Shown here: piece by piece, positions 36,655 through 48,573 of the stretch
Layout of the letters: the number at the start of each line of letters is the position of its first letter
How positions within the stretch are numbered: position 1 is the first letter of the stretch
The notes under the pieces: model-generated
Told to the model about the DNA's origin: nothing
Databases searched by the model: none
What the model saw: only the letters and a program-made list of their open reading frames with translations
NCBI GenBank assembly: GCA_029962745.1
Contig: CM057169.1
Coordinates: 23,599,523 to 23,663,522, forward strand
Source: Echinometra lucunter
Taxonomy: Eukaryota > Echinodermata > Echinoidea > Camarodonta > Echinometridae
DNA: 64,000 nt
Direction: 5' to 3'
Program-made: the position numbers and the translations under genes

Positions 36655-37448
36655 TCTTCACACTTTAGCTCTCAAAACTTATCGTAATTATATACCCACA
36701 TTTCTAGACGGGAAGGTATATCGGGGTGAAATTTGCAGTGATTTCACTATGATGACGTCACGAAGCTATTGACCTATTCTATTAACACGAACATATTCAT
36801 GGTTCATAGTTTGAGCAAACTTTGCTTACACTTTAGCTCACAAAACGGTGACACGACATTTGCTCCTGCCTTATTTTCTCCAAAGACATAGGGTTAGGGT
36901 TAGGATTGCAATAGGGGTTTTGGTTCAGAATAATGTGAGGATAAGGATTAGGGTTAGTGTTAGGTTTGGGGTTAGATTTTATGTTTGGCTTAACGTGCAG
37001 ATTTTCCATGGGAGCAATTGTCGCCGGAGCAAATGTCATGGAACCCACAAAACATCAAATAATATAATCATATTTCTACACGGGAAGACAATTTTTATAC
37101 CAGGATGAAAATTTGCAGTGATTTCAGTGTGATGACGTCACTAAGCTATTGACCTATGCTATTAACACGCACATTATTCATGGTATATCGTTTGAGCAAA
37201 CTTTGTTTACATTTTATTTCACAAAACATCAAATGATATACTCATACTTCTACAGGGAGACAACTTTTATATCGGGATAAAAATTTGCAGTGATTTCAGT
37301 GTGATGACGTCACGAAGTTATTAACCTATGCTATTAACACGAACATTATTAATGGTATATCGTTTGAGCAAACTTTGCTACAGGAAGACAAACTTTTATA
37401 TCGGGATGAAAATTTGCAGTGATTTTAGTATGATGACGTCATGTTGAA
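36655..37448 (+). repeat. Tandem array of about 172-bp units containing TGACGTCA
   Basis: Four copies are anchored by GATGACGTCA at 36751, 37131, 37303 and 37432. Each also contains GTTTGAGCAAACTTTG, CTATTAACACG and AAATTTGCAGTGATTTCA. The spacing is 172 bp between copies 2 and 3 and 129 bp between 3 and 4 (internal deletion). Between 1 and 2 it is 380 bp, which becomes 173 after removing the 207 bp due to the inserted element. The LINE starts right after the array. Confidence 0.85.
36847..37045. mobile_element. hAT-like non-autonomous element with TTAGGG-like interior
   Basis: The 199-bp insert has inverted ends GGTGACACGACATTTGCTCC and (reversed) GGTTCCATGACATTTGCTCC. It is flanked by the 8-bp target duplication CACAAAAC at 36839-36846 and 37046-37053. 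The neighbouring tandem unit shows the empty site (CACAAAACATCAAATGATAT at 37211). The interior has repeated TTAGGG/TTAGGT motifs at 36892-36977. An 8-bp duplication is typical of hAT transposons. Confidence 0.85.
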
Positions 37449-37775
37449 GTGCTCTCTGAGGAGGAGCAGCTCCGACAGCTCTCTCTCTCTTTTCTACTAT
37501 TTTGAGCTATATTTCTATTTATCTTGGCTTTAAATTATGGACAGTCTTTTGGTAATACATCTTGGAACCTGCTGGACAAGATTTGGATCCTATCTCATCA
37601 TGGAAGATTCCTTGGTCCTATCTTTCACTTGCTGACTTGGACTGTAAACTGGAAGGAGCCATACTAGCTGCTGCCCACTCATGCACACGGTGTTCTATTC
37701 ATCATTGCTGCATTGTTGTATGAAGCTGGACTGACAATAGTGGAAGTTGTGCTCTGATAGTCTTCTACTCATTCA

Positions 37776-37878
37776 TCATTGATCTTGACAATGGGATTCC
37801 TCTGTATGTTACTTGTCCTGCTCCATCCCATTGATCTTGACAATGGGATTCCTCTGTATGTTACTTGTCCTGCTCCTC
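37776..37878 (+). repeat. Tandem duplication in the LINE 5' leader
   Basis: TTGATCTTGACAATGGGATT followed by CCTCTGTATGTTACTTGTCC occurs twice, head to tail, with a period of about 51 bases. Repeated leader units are common in LINE 5' regions, but only this one pair is visible. Confidence 0.85.
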
Positions 37879-38013
37879 TTGTGTGGCCCTTTCATTGAGG
37901 TGGTTCCCAGCAAGACAACTTGGACATCCTAACATTTGAATGGAGTGATCAATAGATTACAGCCACTCAAGTACAATGGAAAGAGGATCCACTACTACAG
38001 AAAAGCTACAGCA

Positions 38014-38069
38014 ACCTTCAATGTATCATTACTGGTAGCAGGAGATGTAGAGACAAACCTCGGCCCAGA
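38014..38069 (+). other. 2A-like peptide segment at the start of the LINE ORF
   Basis: The reading frame gives ATFNVSLLVAGDVETNLGP, matching the 2A recoding consensus (GDVExNPGP) except that the first Pro of NPGP is Leu. A stop follows two codons later; the endonuclease frame resumes one frame away past an A-rich run. 2A-like leaders are known in sea-urchin non-LTR retrotransposons. This copy is probably inactive because of the Leu and the frameshift. Confidence 0.7.
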
Positions 38070-38329
38070 AAAATAAAGATGGGCTAAAATGTGACAACAA
38101 TGATGAGTTAGAAACTGCAACCCTTCTGGATCACTATCATAATGGTTACATTTCTGCTGCTGTTTTGGCCAATGTGAAGTCCCTTGGTATCAATGCCAAG
38201 AATCCTACAGTGAGAGGTACCAGAGGAGGTGTCAAAAGGAAGAGGAAAGTGAATTCCCTACCAAGTGATCCTTGCTCCTTAAAGGCCTGTAAAAAAACCT
38301 CCTTTGATGACCGGAAGAAGAGTTGCCCC

Positions 38330-39263
38330 CTGTGCCTTATCAACACCCAGTCTGTTAGTAACAAAGCTGATGTTTTGACCGATTACTTCATTGAGCATGA
38401 CTTTGACATTGTGTGTCTGACAGAGACTTGGCTGTCCAATACAGAGAAACAAAGTAAAACCACAGCTGACCTGACACTTCCAGGCTATAAGTTCCATCCT
38501 GCTCCCCGTGTGATTCGTACTGGAGGGAGGAGTGGCTGTTATCCACCGAGAGTCAGTCAACCTGGTAACATCGTCGACCCACACTTTCTCCAGCTTTGAA
38601 AGCATGTGTTGTGATCTTATACCCGACAACAGTTCCTCAGTTTCTGTTAAACAAATAGTGATTTACAAGCCACCATACAGTCGAAGGAATAAAATAACAT
38701 CTTCAATGTTTCTTCAGGACTTTGCTGATTACTTATCTGTCTTATCAGCATCCCCTTCTAAGCTTGTGATAGTTGGTGACTTCAATATTCACTGGGACGA
38801 CCAAGCGAATGCAGATACTAAGAAATATGTTAACATCATGAAGTCTCATGACCTTCGACATGTGCATGAGTCTACACATACCAGTGGGCACATCTTGGAC
38901 TTCGTCTTATCGAGAAGTGATGAGGACGTTGTAAAGTCTGTAAAGGTCTCCATTTTGCTCAGTGATCATGCAGCTGTGCACTGTGACCTTGGTATCTTCA
39001 AACCCACAACTGGTCGGAAGGAAATAGTGTATCGCAAATTGAAGGTATTAGATCAAGATGCCTTTGCTGAAGACTTTGAGTCATCCAACTTGATTCAGGA
39101 ACCTGAGACTGATATCAACAAGCTGACCGATCAGTATGAGCAAACTCTGTCAGATATTCTTGACAAGCATGCCCTGTCAAGCGATGTGTTGTTGCCTCAC
39201 GTCCGCCAAATCCCTGGTACTCAGAAGAGATCACAGAGGCAAAGAAGCTCAGGAGGAGATTAG
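38330..39263 (+). pseudogene. LINE endonuclease domain (frameshifted)
   Basis: Two frames meet near 38530: the first carries LINTQSVSNKADVLTDYF and DFDIVCLTETWL, the second IVGDFNIHWDDQ and LLSDHAAVHCDLGIF. These are the conserved blocks of the AP-type endonuclease that nicks target DNA. A further shift near 39205 separates it from the linker to the reverse transcriptase. Confidence 0.85.
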
Positions 39264-39683
39264 AAAGGAAGTGGCGAATGACGAGACTTGAAGTTGATAG
39301 ACAGTGCTTTAGAACTCAACGCAAGGTTGTTTGGGACATGATAAATCAGGCAAAAGCATCATACTATGAGAGGCAGTCGTTAGGCAAAGAGATGTGTACA
39401 AAGTCATAGACAAAATGCTTCACTATCGCGTCAAATCCATCCTTCCCGCACACCGCAGCGACCAAGAACTTGCAGAGAAGTTCAGCTTGTACTTTTCTGC
39501 AAAGATAAAGGACATCCGAGCAGGACTTGATGCTTAAGTGGTGACTGGCACAGACTAAGCAATTGACCATTTTGCTGGGAAAGACCAACTGCTCGACAGC
39601 TTTGACTTGGCATCTGAGGAGGAAGTTAAGAGGACTGTAACTGGTTCTGCGTCCACTTCTAGCTCACAGGATCTAGTTCCTAC

Positions 39684-41146
39684 ATGGGTTATGAAAAACA
39701 CTTAAGTCTTCTTCTGCCAAGCATAACACTCAAAGTGAACAGATCACTTGAAACAGGCGCCTTTCCTGGTTCATTCAAGGAAGCTGTTGTACGACCTCTT
39801 CCAAAGAACTTCCTAACGAACTTCCTAAAGAACTACCGACAAGTTTCTAACCTAAAGTTCATCTCAAAGGTCCTGGAAAGAGTTGTGGCCCAGCGACTTC
39901 AAGAATATCTAGAACTGAATGATCTCAGTGAACCACTTCAGTCAGCTTACAAAAAGCATCATAGCACTGAGTCTCCCTTATCAAAGTTCACAGTGATATC
40001 CATCAAGCACTTGACCAAAAACAGGCTGTTTTCTTGGTGCTACTCGATCTCTCAGCAGCTTTCGACACCATTGACAAGGATATACTCATCAGAAGATTTT
40101 GTTCGATGGGTATAAGAGGATCTGCTCTGGCATGGATATCTTCCTATCTGAGTAATCGTTCGCAGACAGTCATGACTGGTGACTGCGTGTCATCTGCGGC
40201 TGAGCTTCCATACGGCGTGCCGCAGGGATCTGTTCTGGGCCCGTCGTTCTTTAGCATTTACGCCAGCCCTCTTGCCGAGATTGCTCGATCCCATGGCATC
40301 AATATATATCTCTATGCAGATGACACCAAGCTCTACACATCGTTCAATCCCTCTGATCCTTTAAGTGAAGCCTTTACAAGATGTAAACTTGAAGCCTGCA
40401 TTGATGATATGAGGGCATGGATGATACAGAACAAACTGAAATTGAATGATGACAAGAGTGAATTCATGATTATTGCTTCGAAAAATCCGGCAGCTAAGGT
40501 CCGTAGTCAGTCAGTTCGCATAGGATGTGTTAATGTTCAATCTGTGTCCAACTGTAAGAATGTGGGGGGTTATTTTGACTCTGAATTGTCAATGGCTGCT
40601 CACATTACAAACACATTTCGATCAGTTTATATGCAATTACGCAATATTCATAGCATCAGGAAGTCTCTTACATTCAAGGTTGCAGCATCTGTTCATATGT
40701 TATGTCTCAAATTGATTATGGGAATGCATTATTGTTTAAGACGTCATCTTACCAATTTGCTAAGCTGCAACGTGCTCAAAATTCTGCTGCTCGGGTCCTC
40801 AGTGGAACATCTCGCTTCTCCCATATTACCCCAATTCTTAAGAATCTTCATTGGCTGCCGGTATCAAAAAGAATAGAGTTCAAAATCCTTCTCCACACAT
40901 GGAAAGCGTTGCACAGTCATGGTCCACAATACTTGCAGAACCTCATTTCACAATTATGTTCCCCGCAGAAATCTCCGCTCCTCTACTAGCAAACAGTTAA
41001 CAGTCCACAGAACCAACTCGACCCTCGGAGAAAGAGCCTTTATTTATGCAGCGCCATCGCTCTGGAATGCTTTCCCATTGAGGATCCGATCAGCAGAATC
41101 GCTAGAAATATTCAAAAAGTGTCTCAATGCTCACATCGTATTTTAG
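39684..41146 (+). pseudogene. LINE reverse transcriptase and C-terminal domain (frameshifted)
   Basis: The first piece (39684-40115) has FKEAVVRPLPK and KFISKVLERVVAQRLQEYLE followed by LQSAYKKHHSTES. The second (40034-40876) has the catalytic core with YADD. The third and fourth (40702-41146) complete the C-terminus and end in KKCLNAHIVF. The pieces overlap in different frames, so at least three indels are present. Confidence 0.88.
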
Positions 41147-41168
41147 TTAAATATTTGTTAGATATGCA

Positions 41169-41169
<1 letters not shown>

Positions 41170-41231
<62 letters not shown>
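41170..41231 (+). repeat. (AT)n microsatellite, LINE tail
   Basis: About 30 AT units immediately downstream of the last LINE codons. Confidence 0.9.
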
Positions 41232-41235
<4 letters not shown>

Positions 41236-44086
41236 GTTTATTTACATATGAATTTTCCTTCTTTCTCTCCCTTTTCTTATCTCTTTAACCTTATATTCCT
41301 CTGCGCCTCACAATTACAAATGCTGTATTTATTATATTCTTATAAAGCCATTAACAGAAACTTGTCACTTGCTATCCATTCGGTTATCATAACGTGCTTC
41401 CATCCTCTGTGGAATCTGGAATGCGTGTTTCAGGGAAGAGAAATTAATATCACTTACGTAAGAAAACCTGCAAATTAGATTATAAAATTTGTGTGCGTGA
41501 GACGCCGTGAGTATTACTGCTGCAGTTCCACTGGAAATAATGGAAAGGGTTTTTACTTTTGCTGCGCCCCACTACTACAAACATACAAACAAACAACAAA
41601 CAAACAAACATGGAGCGCCAAGGTTGGGGTTTCTTAATTTACCTGCGTTGATCAAAATGATGTATCGCTACATGAAATAATGTAAAGTCATACACTTTGC
41701 AACGGGATATACAGAGTTTGTTCATATCCGCCGAGTAAACGGGGAAAAAAATCTAACCCGTTTTCTAAAAGTCCTTCAAATTTTTTTAACATCATATCCT
41801 TGAAATCGTGGTTTTTCAGCTTGTAACAAGCATGGTAGGAGGAAAAATAATAGACTTACAATACGTCATGACTTACAATACGACCAATACGGTCGTATTC
41901 GTAAACCTAATATCATCATGATCATGGCCATGTGTTTTGCCATCATGATGATCGCGCATGTGCCTATACCTAAAATTGGATGTGTGCTGAATCTTAGCAT
42001 GAATTTACCAGTATCCGCTAATTAAATTGGGATAAATTGACTTCTGACCTTGTTCAGAAATAGATAAGACTGCAGAGAAGGTCGAAATGCCCTCGATGAT
42101 TTTACATGTATACAGACATTTTAATGGTTTCGAAGTGATTAAACAAGGGAAGTATCACCACAGGTCGATTTCAATCAGCGTTAAACTTGTTTTCCGTTGG
42201 AAATGTGTTATGGAATTATTATAAAGCGTAGGATGCGTGCAAACAAATCTTCATCTAAACGACATGGAACTTCCTGTCCTAACAAACATCTCTTGATTAG
42301 CGATGTGAGATTGATTCAGCACTTCTTGGCAGCGTGGGGGTGGGGCATTAATAAGAAATTAAAGACAGATTGGGGCAGAAACCATGAAAAATCGAGCAGG
42401 ATGGGGAGGGTTGGAGGTGTAGGGAAAAATACAGAACTCAGAAAATCACTGGCGCTTAAAATGAGGGAAATGTGGGCAGCGTAAAGAATTAAAGAGAACG
42501 CATTTGTTTGTTACTGGGCTTGGTAAAGAAAAGGCGAGCATTTTCACATCGGATAATCATTTATTGACCAAATAAGTCTCTAAGCGGGCCCATGCAAGGA
42601 CAGTTTATAATTTGCAGTAGGCAATGAAATGCACAAACGATACAAAATAGTCCGGCAATCATAACAAACTTAAATCAACCTATACAGTGGTTAGTCGCAA
42701 GGCTGTTATTCCCAAGACTCTGTTTCATGTTTTCACCACACATAAAAAGAAAAAAAATGAGGACGGAATCGGGGTTTATTGATCTGTTGATCTGAAAAAT
42801 AAATTGTTATTGAAAACACAAAGCAAACACAAAGGCTACACTATGTGTCAAAGATAATACAGATAAGACAGATATGAGATAAACATGACAAAGAAGATAC
42901 AAAGAGACGGTCTAGCGGAAAACAGACCTATATTTCTGAATAAAAAAAATGTTTATCCCATAACGAATGGAGCTAAATTAAGTCGGGAGAAATAAAACGT
43001 AGCCATGGTATCGAGGATGACCCGTATATCTATGCAATTGTAGCCTACATCGTAAGTCCATTATCGCCATATTCATATTATCATGTCCTATATAGCTGTA
43101 TCTGTATCGATAATACGAGAATAGAGAAAGGAATAATTAATCAACAAACGAGTATTTTAGTCACTAAAATGTAGTTTCCACTTCGAGGAATACACTTACG
43201 TACATTTAACGGTAGTTCAGCCGTTTTGTCGAGCAAAGTACATTACAATTATAAAGTCCTCGTGCGTTTCCTCATAATTATCAGTGTATAATTTTGGTAC
43301 TAAATATAGCATTTTCATGTGGAAGTTGATGGACAAAATGTCAACGGGTCTGTAACATTGTAGAGACTTAACCCAATAAATCAAGACTTTATATATATGT
43401 TGTATCATTGGAGAGTGTTTGAGTGTGATTTATCATACACTATCGATATGACTACTCACTGAAAAGCAATCCATTTGAATCTTGAAATGACTGACTGCGT
43501 AGTGCGACCATTTTTTTCGGTTTTCAGTAGGAAAAAAGAAAAGAAAAAAAGAGGGGGCCACGTGTAACATAGGACGAAAATGTCATGGATGGATCGAAGC
43601 TTACGAAACTCATTATTGATTCATTTAAATGATGAATGCTAAGATATTAATGGACCAGGTATGCGTGTATGTATACTTCAAGCTAATGAGCTGAAAAGCG
43701 ACGAGTGAGGAAGGCATGGGGGGGGGGGTGGGAGAGGAGGGAAACAGGAAGAAAGAGGGTGACATAAACAAAAATGATAATCTGATGATGATGATGGTGA
43801 TGATGATAATGATGATGATGATGATTGTGAATACAATAATAACATTGAAAGTCTTAACATCATAACAGTAATGATGATAAGAATAACAATAACAACGATA
43901 ATAGTAGTAATATATAAAAATAATGATAATGACAATGATAATAAAAATAAAAATGAATAATAATATTAATAATGAAAAATAACTAGATGAAACTGTTTAA
44001 AAAAGAATAACTTCAAGAAGAATATGTAGAAATACGATGAAGAAGAGGACGCGAACAAAGAGAGAACAGAGACAGAATTACTGGAG

Positions 44087-44148
<62 letters not shown>

Positions 44149-45400
44149 GATTATATTGACAGTTAAAATTATATACCACGCACCACACAAAACCATGAAC
44201 CCTCACTCTCGATCCCCATTAAAGATATGCCAAACGTTTATTGTGAGTAAATATTCCCTCAAAAAAAGTAATACGAAGTCAATAATTCACCCTCGATCAC
44301 TTTTCTGCTTATGGTTTCCTGATTTCCTGACATGTTACTTGTGATGAATTATTATCAAAGTAACTCAACCCAATGTTTCGGTTTTGAGGCCATGCATAAT
44401 ATAAACTCTATGCCTTTCTCTTTCTCTCTGTCCCCCCCCCCCTCTCTCTCATGTTTACCCTTTCTTTGTGTCTCTACCTCTCTACGCCCCTCTTTCTCTT
44501 ATAACTAACTCTCTATCGATCCCTTTGCTGCTACCCTCATCTCTTGTCATCAATGATTTTTTTTCTCTAGAGCTGTGTTTATTCCTCTGTCTGCCCTCCC
44601 TCCCTCCCCGTCTCTTTCTCCCGGCTCCCCCCCCCCCTTCTCTTACTCCCCCCTCTCGCTTCCTCTTTCTCTCTCAAGAGCCATTAGCATTGAGATAAGA
44701 GTCATAACACACGCGATGGAGGAGAAGAAACTTCTCGAAGAAACATACTTTGGTTAGTTTTGCATAATCTAACAATGTCCGTAAGCTCTTCATGTTAGAT
44801 TCTCTTCTATTGTAAAATGTTCTAAATGTCAAAAGAAATAAATTACAAGCAGCATATCGGAAGGGTCACGATAACCCTCGTTATCTTGAAATCCTGAACA
44901 GCCGGTGGAGCGTCGATCGATATTTATTCATCCTAAAGACAGCGGGGATTGGGGGGGGGGGGTTGCATCAGAACAAAATTATACCGCTCACAATCAGTGG
45001 GACAATATGCTTCTTGGCAGCACACCCATTCTCCTTCTCCCCCTCCCCCAAAATATATAACAGCGATGATGCATTGTAAAGATAGGTCTATCACTCACCC
45101 AAACAACTATGAATGCAATTCATATTGAGATGATATTTATCATTTTGTCTCTCGAAACTCGAAACTCAGAACTTAAGGGCAGCGATAAAAGGCAAAGAAG
45201 TTTCATTAATCAATCACAAAGCAATTTCGTATTATCCCCATTTTGTTTACAGAATTAATTCCGCAATAAATCCGAAGAATTTTTAAGCACGAGAAAGAAT
45301 GTTTATGTTTTAATATCTTGCTCACAGTCAATAGTTGTGCGATAAGATCGCAATATACAATCATCATTCTGATGTTCGACAATGCAGATGTCCCTGTTTT
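41232..45400. other. Non-coding region with microsatellites
   Basis: It contains a CAAA-rich stretch (41580-41610), an ATG/ATA-rich degenerate microsatellite (43780-43960), an (AT)n run (44090-44144) and C/T-rich tracts (44415-44670). ORFs in these repeats (poly-Ser, poly-Ile) are artefacts. No exon recognised. Confidence 0.5.
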
Positions 45401-45404
45401 TTAA

Positions 45405-45470
45405 GTAGAGGTCCGCGGACCACATGCGGCCTACCGGACGATTCGATGCGGTCTGCGAAATATGTATTGT
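45405..45470. mobile_element. hAT-like terminal fragment (tentative)
   Basis: The segment AGAGGTCCGCGGACCACATG followed by CGGCCTACCGG resembles the conserved end of hAT elements of the Charlie/ZBED type (GGTC..GCGG.CCACATGCGGCC). No partner end was found nearby, so this would be a solitary remnant. Confidence 0.35.
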
Positions 45471-46317
45471 AGTGGATAAAATCATGATAAAATGTACACC
45501 AACAATAATCATAGCATCACACTCAGTCTTCCACAATGTCAATTTATGAACATTTTTGGCTCACCTATGCATGATAACAGGATTGATAATACCTTACGCA
45601 AAGTGTACTCAACTGGAATACTTTTTAGCCTAACTCTGTGAGGCTTAGACGATATTAACGACAACTGAAATCATGTTCAATATCCACAGTATCCATGGTT
45701 GTCATGGTTACGATCATAGGCGTAAGGAACAGAATATAATACAGTAGGGGCGGGAAAGGGTAAAGTCAACTTTCCGAATTTTAAATTTTGCGAACGAGTG
45801 AACGAGCTAGCAGAAAATAAATGATACTTTATAAAACAATAATTATTATCAACAATGTACCACAGTCTTAAAAATTTAAAGACTTTAAAATACAACATCT
45901 GAGTGCCCGAACGTGATGGAGTAACTGTTGCTCGAACATTGATGATTTCAAATTTCCCGGGGGGCCGCCTCTCCTAGGGTCATCTCCACCCGGTCCCGCC
46001 TCGTAAGTCTGTGATCGTGAAGCCAAATATAGTGAGATTTATCTCTTTAATCTACCCCAGCCGTCTCTGCGCTTACTTTCCTATTTATGACAAAATATCA
46101 GCGTCTTCTTTTGTTTATTCTCATTTTAATTTAGTATGACGAAATAACACCAAACGTCATCTAACATCATTGATTCACAAGATTACTAATTCGGCCGTGA
46201 CGAGAGACTTTAAAAACCATACAAGATAAGTAACAAGATTACCATGATTTTCAGCAAAACGAGAGTTCTCTGAGATATCATGATAGCAATATTTCTGTTT
46301 TTCTGTTAGGTACTTAC

Positions 46318-46390
46318 GCAATCTTCGAAGACGTGACGTTAAAAGCCGAGTTTTCAGATGAATCGCTAGAGACATGCAACTATACTCCGC
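46318..46390 (-). other. Candidate upstream exon on the BCOR strand
   Basis: On the minus strand, a pyrimidine tract (ttctttttcctttgtattgcag) is followed by 73 bases and then a consensus donor, GC|gtaagta. One frame is open throughout (AEYSCMSLAIHLKTRLLTSR...), with an internal ATG. Splicing to 15222 would put that frame on the in-frame TGA upstream of the main ATG, so if real it is more likely a 5' untranslated exon or belongs to another transcript. Confidence 0.3.
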
Positions 46391-46641
46391 CTGCAATACA
46401 AAGGAAAAAGAACTGTATCAAAAGTCGTATCTCAAGTTATGTTTTTACGTGCAGATTGTAGAACTGCATATCAATAAAACATATTATAACTCTTTATTTT
46501 TGTAATTGTCGATGAACGTATAGCAGCAAGAGGGCACCAGGCCTCACCGGGTGGAGCTGAGAATTGCAATGGATGAGGCAAATGTGAAGTTTTTATTAGT
46601 AATAACTCCAATATCAAATAAATTTGTAGTATACTTGTTAA

Positions 46642-47050
46642 CCCATTCGTGACAGAGGTCCACATTTTGTGGTTTGGCCTAATATCTTTTGATGCAAAGC
46701 CCTAAAAAATCATACCAAATACAGGAGCAGAAAGAGCAAAAAAATTCTACACAAACTGTGCCCATTTTGGTTGCGTCAATATTCGTTGTTTGATGCTGAA
46801 AATTTTTTAAAGGAAAATAAGCATTAAAATCCTTAAATTGGCAATGTGATAGAAAGTTTAAAATCACCGTTTTCCCCTGCAAATTGGCAGCTTTTTGACT
46901 TCTCATCATAATTTCTGTTAATTTATATTCATTTCAGATACATGACTTTTATAAGAAAAGTGTAGCAATAAAATAAAAATGTTGGTGTTGCCAATTTGAA
47001 GAATAAAAGCTGATCAAATTAGGCTTTAAATAATTCCTGTCACAAATGGG
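46642..47050. mobile_element. piggyBac-like non-autonomous element (MITE)
   Basis: The 409-bp element starts CCCATTCGTGACAG and ends CTGTCACAAATGGG, an inverted terminal repeat. It is flanked directly by TTAA on both sides (46638-46641 and 47051-47054), the piggyBac target duplication. There is no transposase inside; the two ORFs overlapping it are incidental. Confidence 0.85.
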
Positions 47051-47054
47051 TTAA

Positions 47055-48532
47055 AGAGAACTGTTGCTGGGTTAGCGCCATGAGCGTCATTGGACCGTGT
47101 GTGCACTCTGTAAGTTTTCACCATTATCATTATTATTATCATTGTTACTAGCAATTGAGCAAACTACCTACATGTATCATAGCAGCAGTTTGTTTCTTCC
47201 AAACATAAATAGATTACCATGAGGAAGGAAAAAAGAGGGGATATCATTTTTTTAAAGGAAAAAGATGACGCGTTCTACGCATTCTGCAGACCTTTATTTC
47301 GTTGTTTGTTGTGCTATGTTTCTATGGTATCGTTATTATTTTCCCGCACTGTTTCAGTCTGAGCATTGTCGCTTTATTTCGGCGAGTGCGTGACAAGACC
47401 AGCCTTTCCTCCCACCCCTTTTTGTTTGTTGGGGGGAGATTGTTGGTATCTGTACTGTCCGTGTGTGCGTGTAAACAGTATTTTCCATAATCAACCGATA
47501 TATACTACCATGTAATTATTCATAATTACTTTTTAAAATATGAGAAATATAAAGATACAAACAAACAGCAAAACAAATCAAGACAAGACAAGACAAAATT
47601 ATGTGAATCATTAATCTATTCTTAAATGTCGTTTGGAAAGTCATTAAAGCCAATCGCGTCAAAGATAGAAGACGATAGATAGATGAGAAAAAAAAAATCA
47701 CTTCCTTGTTCCTTAGATCTGAGAGGGCCTGTCTCTTACCTGTGAGTCTGGTCTGTCTCCTACAACCATGCGTGTTAGAAAAAAATGGAGTTGGGAAGGG
47801 GGGGGGGGGGCTCACAGAGCATTTTCTGCCGATAAGCGTGCCACATTATGTCAAAATTTACCAAAAGTGTTAGACAAGAGTCTTTGTATTACAACTAGTC
47901 GACAGCAGGTACTGATACTACATGTAATTATTCTGGTAAAAATCCCTAGGGAATGTTGGGGGCACCGTTCCTTCACTACTTAATAATGGGTTTTCTTTTT
48001 AGAAACTGTCCTTCTTTCTGTATGAGAGAAAACGTTCTGCAAAATTTCATTACAAAGACTTCCATTAATGTACCAACAGATTCCTTCATCCTCTTATGTT
48101 ACATTAAAAAGTGACCATTTCTCAAACATGATGAATTCTTTTGAATATTCTCTTTAAAATCAATATAGTCATGATTCGTTGTTTGTTTGATGGTCAATCC
48201 CTTTACATTGCTGCCCATTGAAATTTGGACTTTTTCAGCATGTTATCTTTAAAAAAAAAAAACAATACTGGTTGCATATTTAATCACCGATTGTGTTTAA
48301 TTTCATGGATACTGTAACAGTCAGGTTATACGGCCAGCCAGCGAAGCCCCACCAAGTTTTTAACCATCACGCTCGCCATTCGTAATGACAAGAACATTCA
48401 TTCGTCAATCGTCATCATTAACAATAATATTTGAAAATATTATTGTTATCATTATTATCATAATCATAATCATTATTACCATCATCATTATCATTGCGGT
48501 TATTATTATTATTACTATTATTATTATTATTA

Positions 48533-48573
<41 letters not shown>

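Larger units (their letters stand above)
37442..41231 (+). mobile_element. Decayed CR1/L2-like non-LTR retrotransposon (LINE)
   Basis: In order: a 5' leader with a 2A-like segment (38014-38069), an apurinic-type endonuclease (38330-39000: INTQSVSNKAD, IVCLTETWL, VVGDFNIHW-type, SDHAAVH), a reverse transcriptase (39770-40640: LLDLSAAFDTID, YGVPQGSVLGP, YADDTKLY at 40313), and the C-terminal domain (40700-41146: AARVLSGTSRFSHITPIL, LHWLPV, LWNAFPLRIR). The 3' end passes into an (AT)n run at 41170-41231. Several frameshifts (near 38075, 38530, 39205, 40010, 40715 and 40975) and stops make it inactive. No target duplication was established. Confidence 0.9.

Noticed and set aside
36892..36977. Chromosome end or telomere fusion
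   Set aside because: The motifs are degenerate, few, and inside a small element with a target duplication.
36655..37448. CRISPR-like array
   Set aside because: Units are whole 172-bp tandem repeats without spacers, in a eukaryotic genome, with no cas genes.
47739..47760. 20-base microexon on the minus strand (gttgtag|...|gtaaga)
   Set aside because: Donor and acceptor look good but such a short segment arises easily by chance near poly-C sequence.
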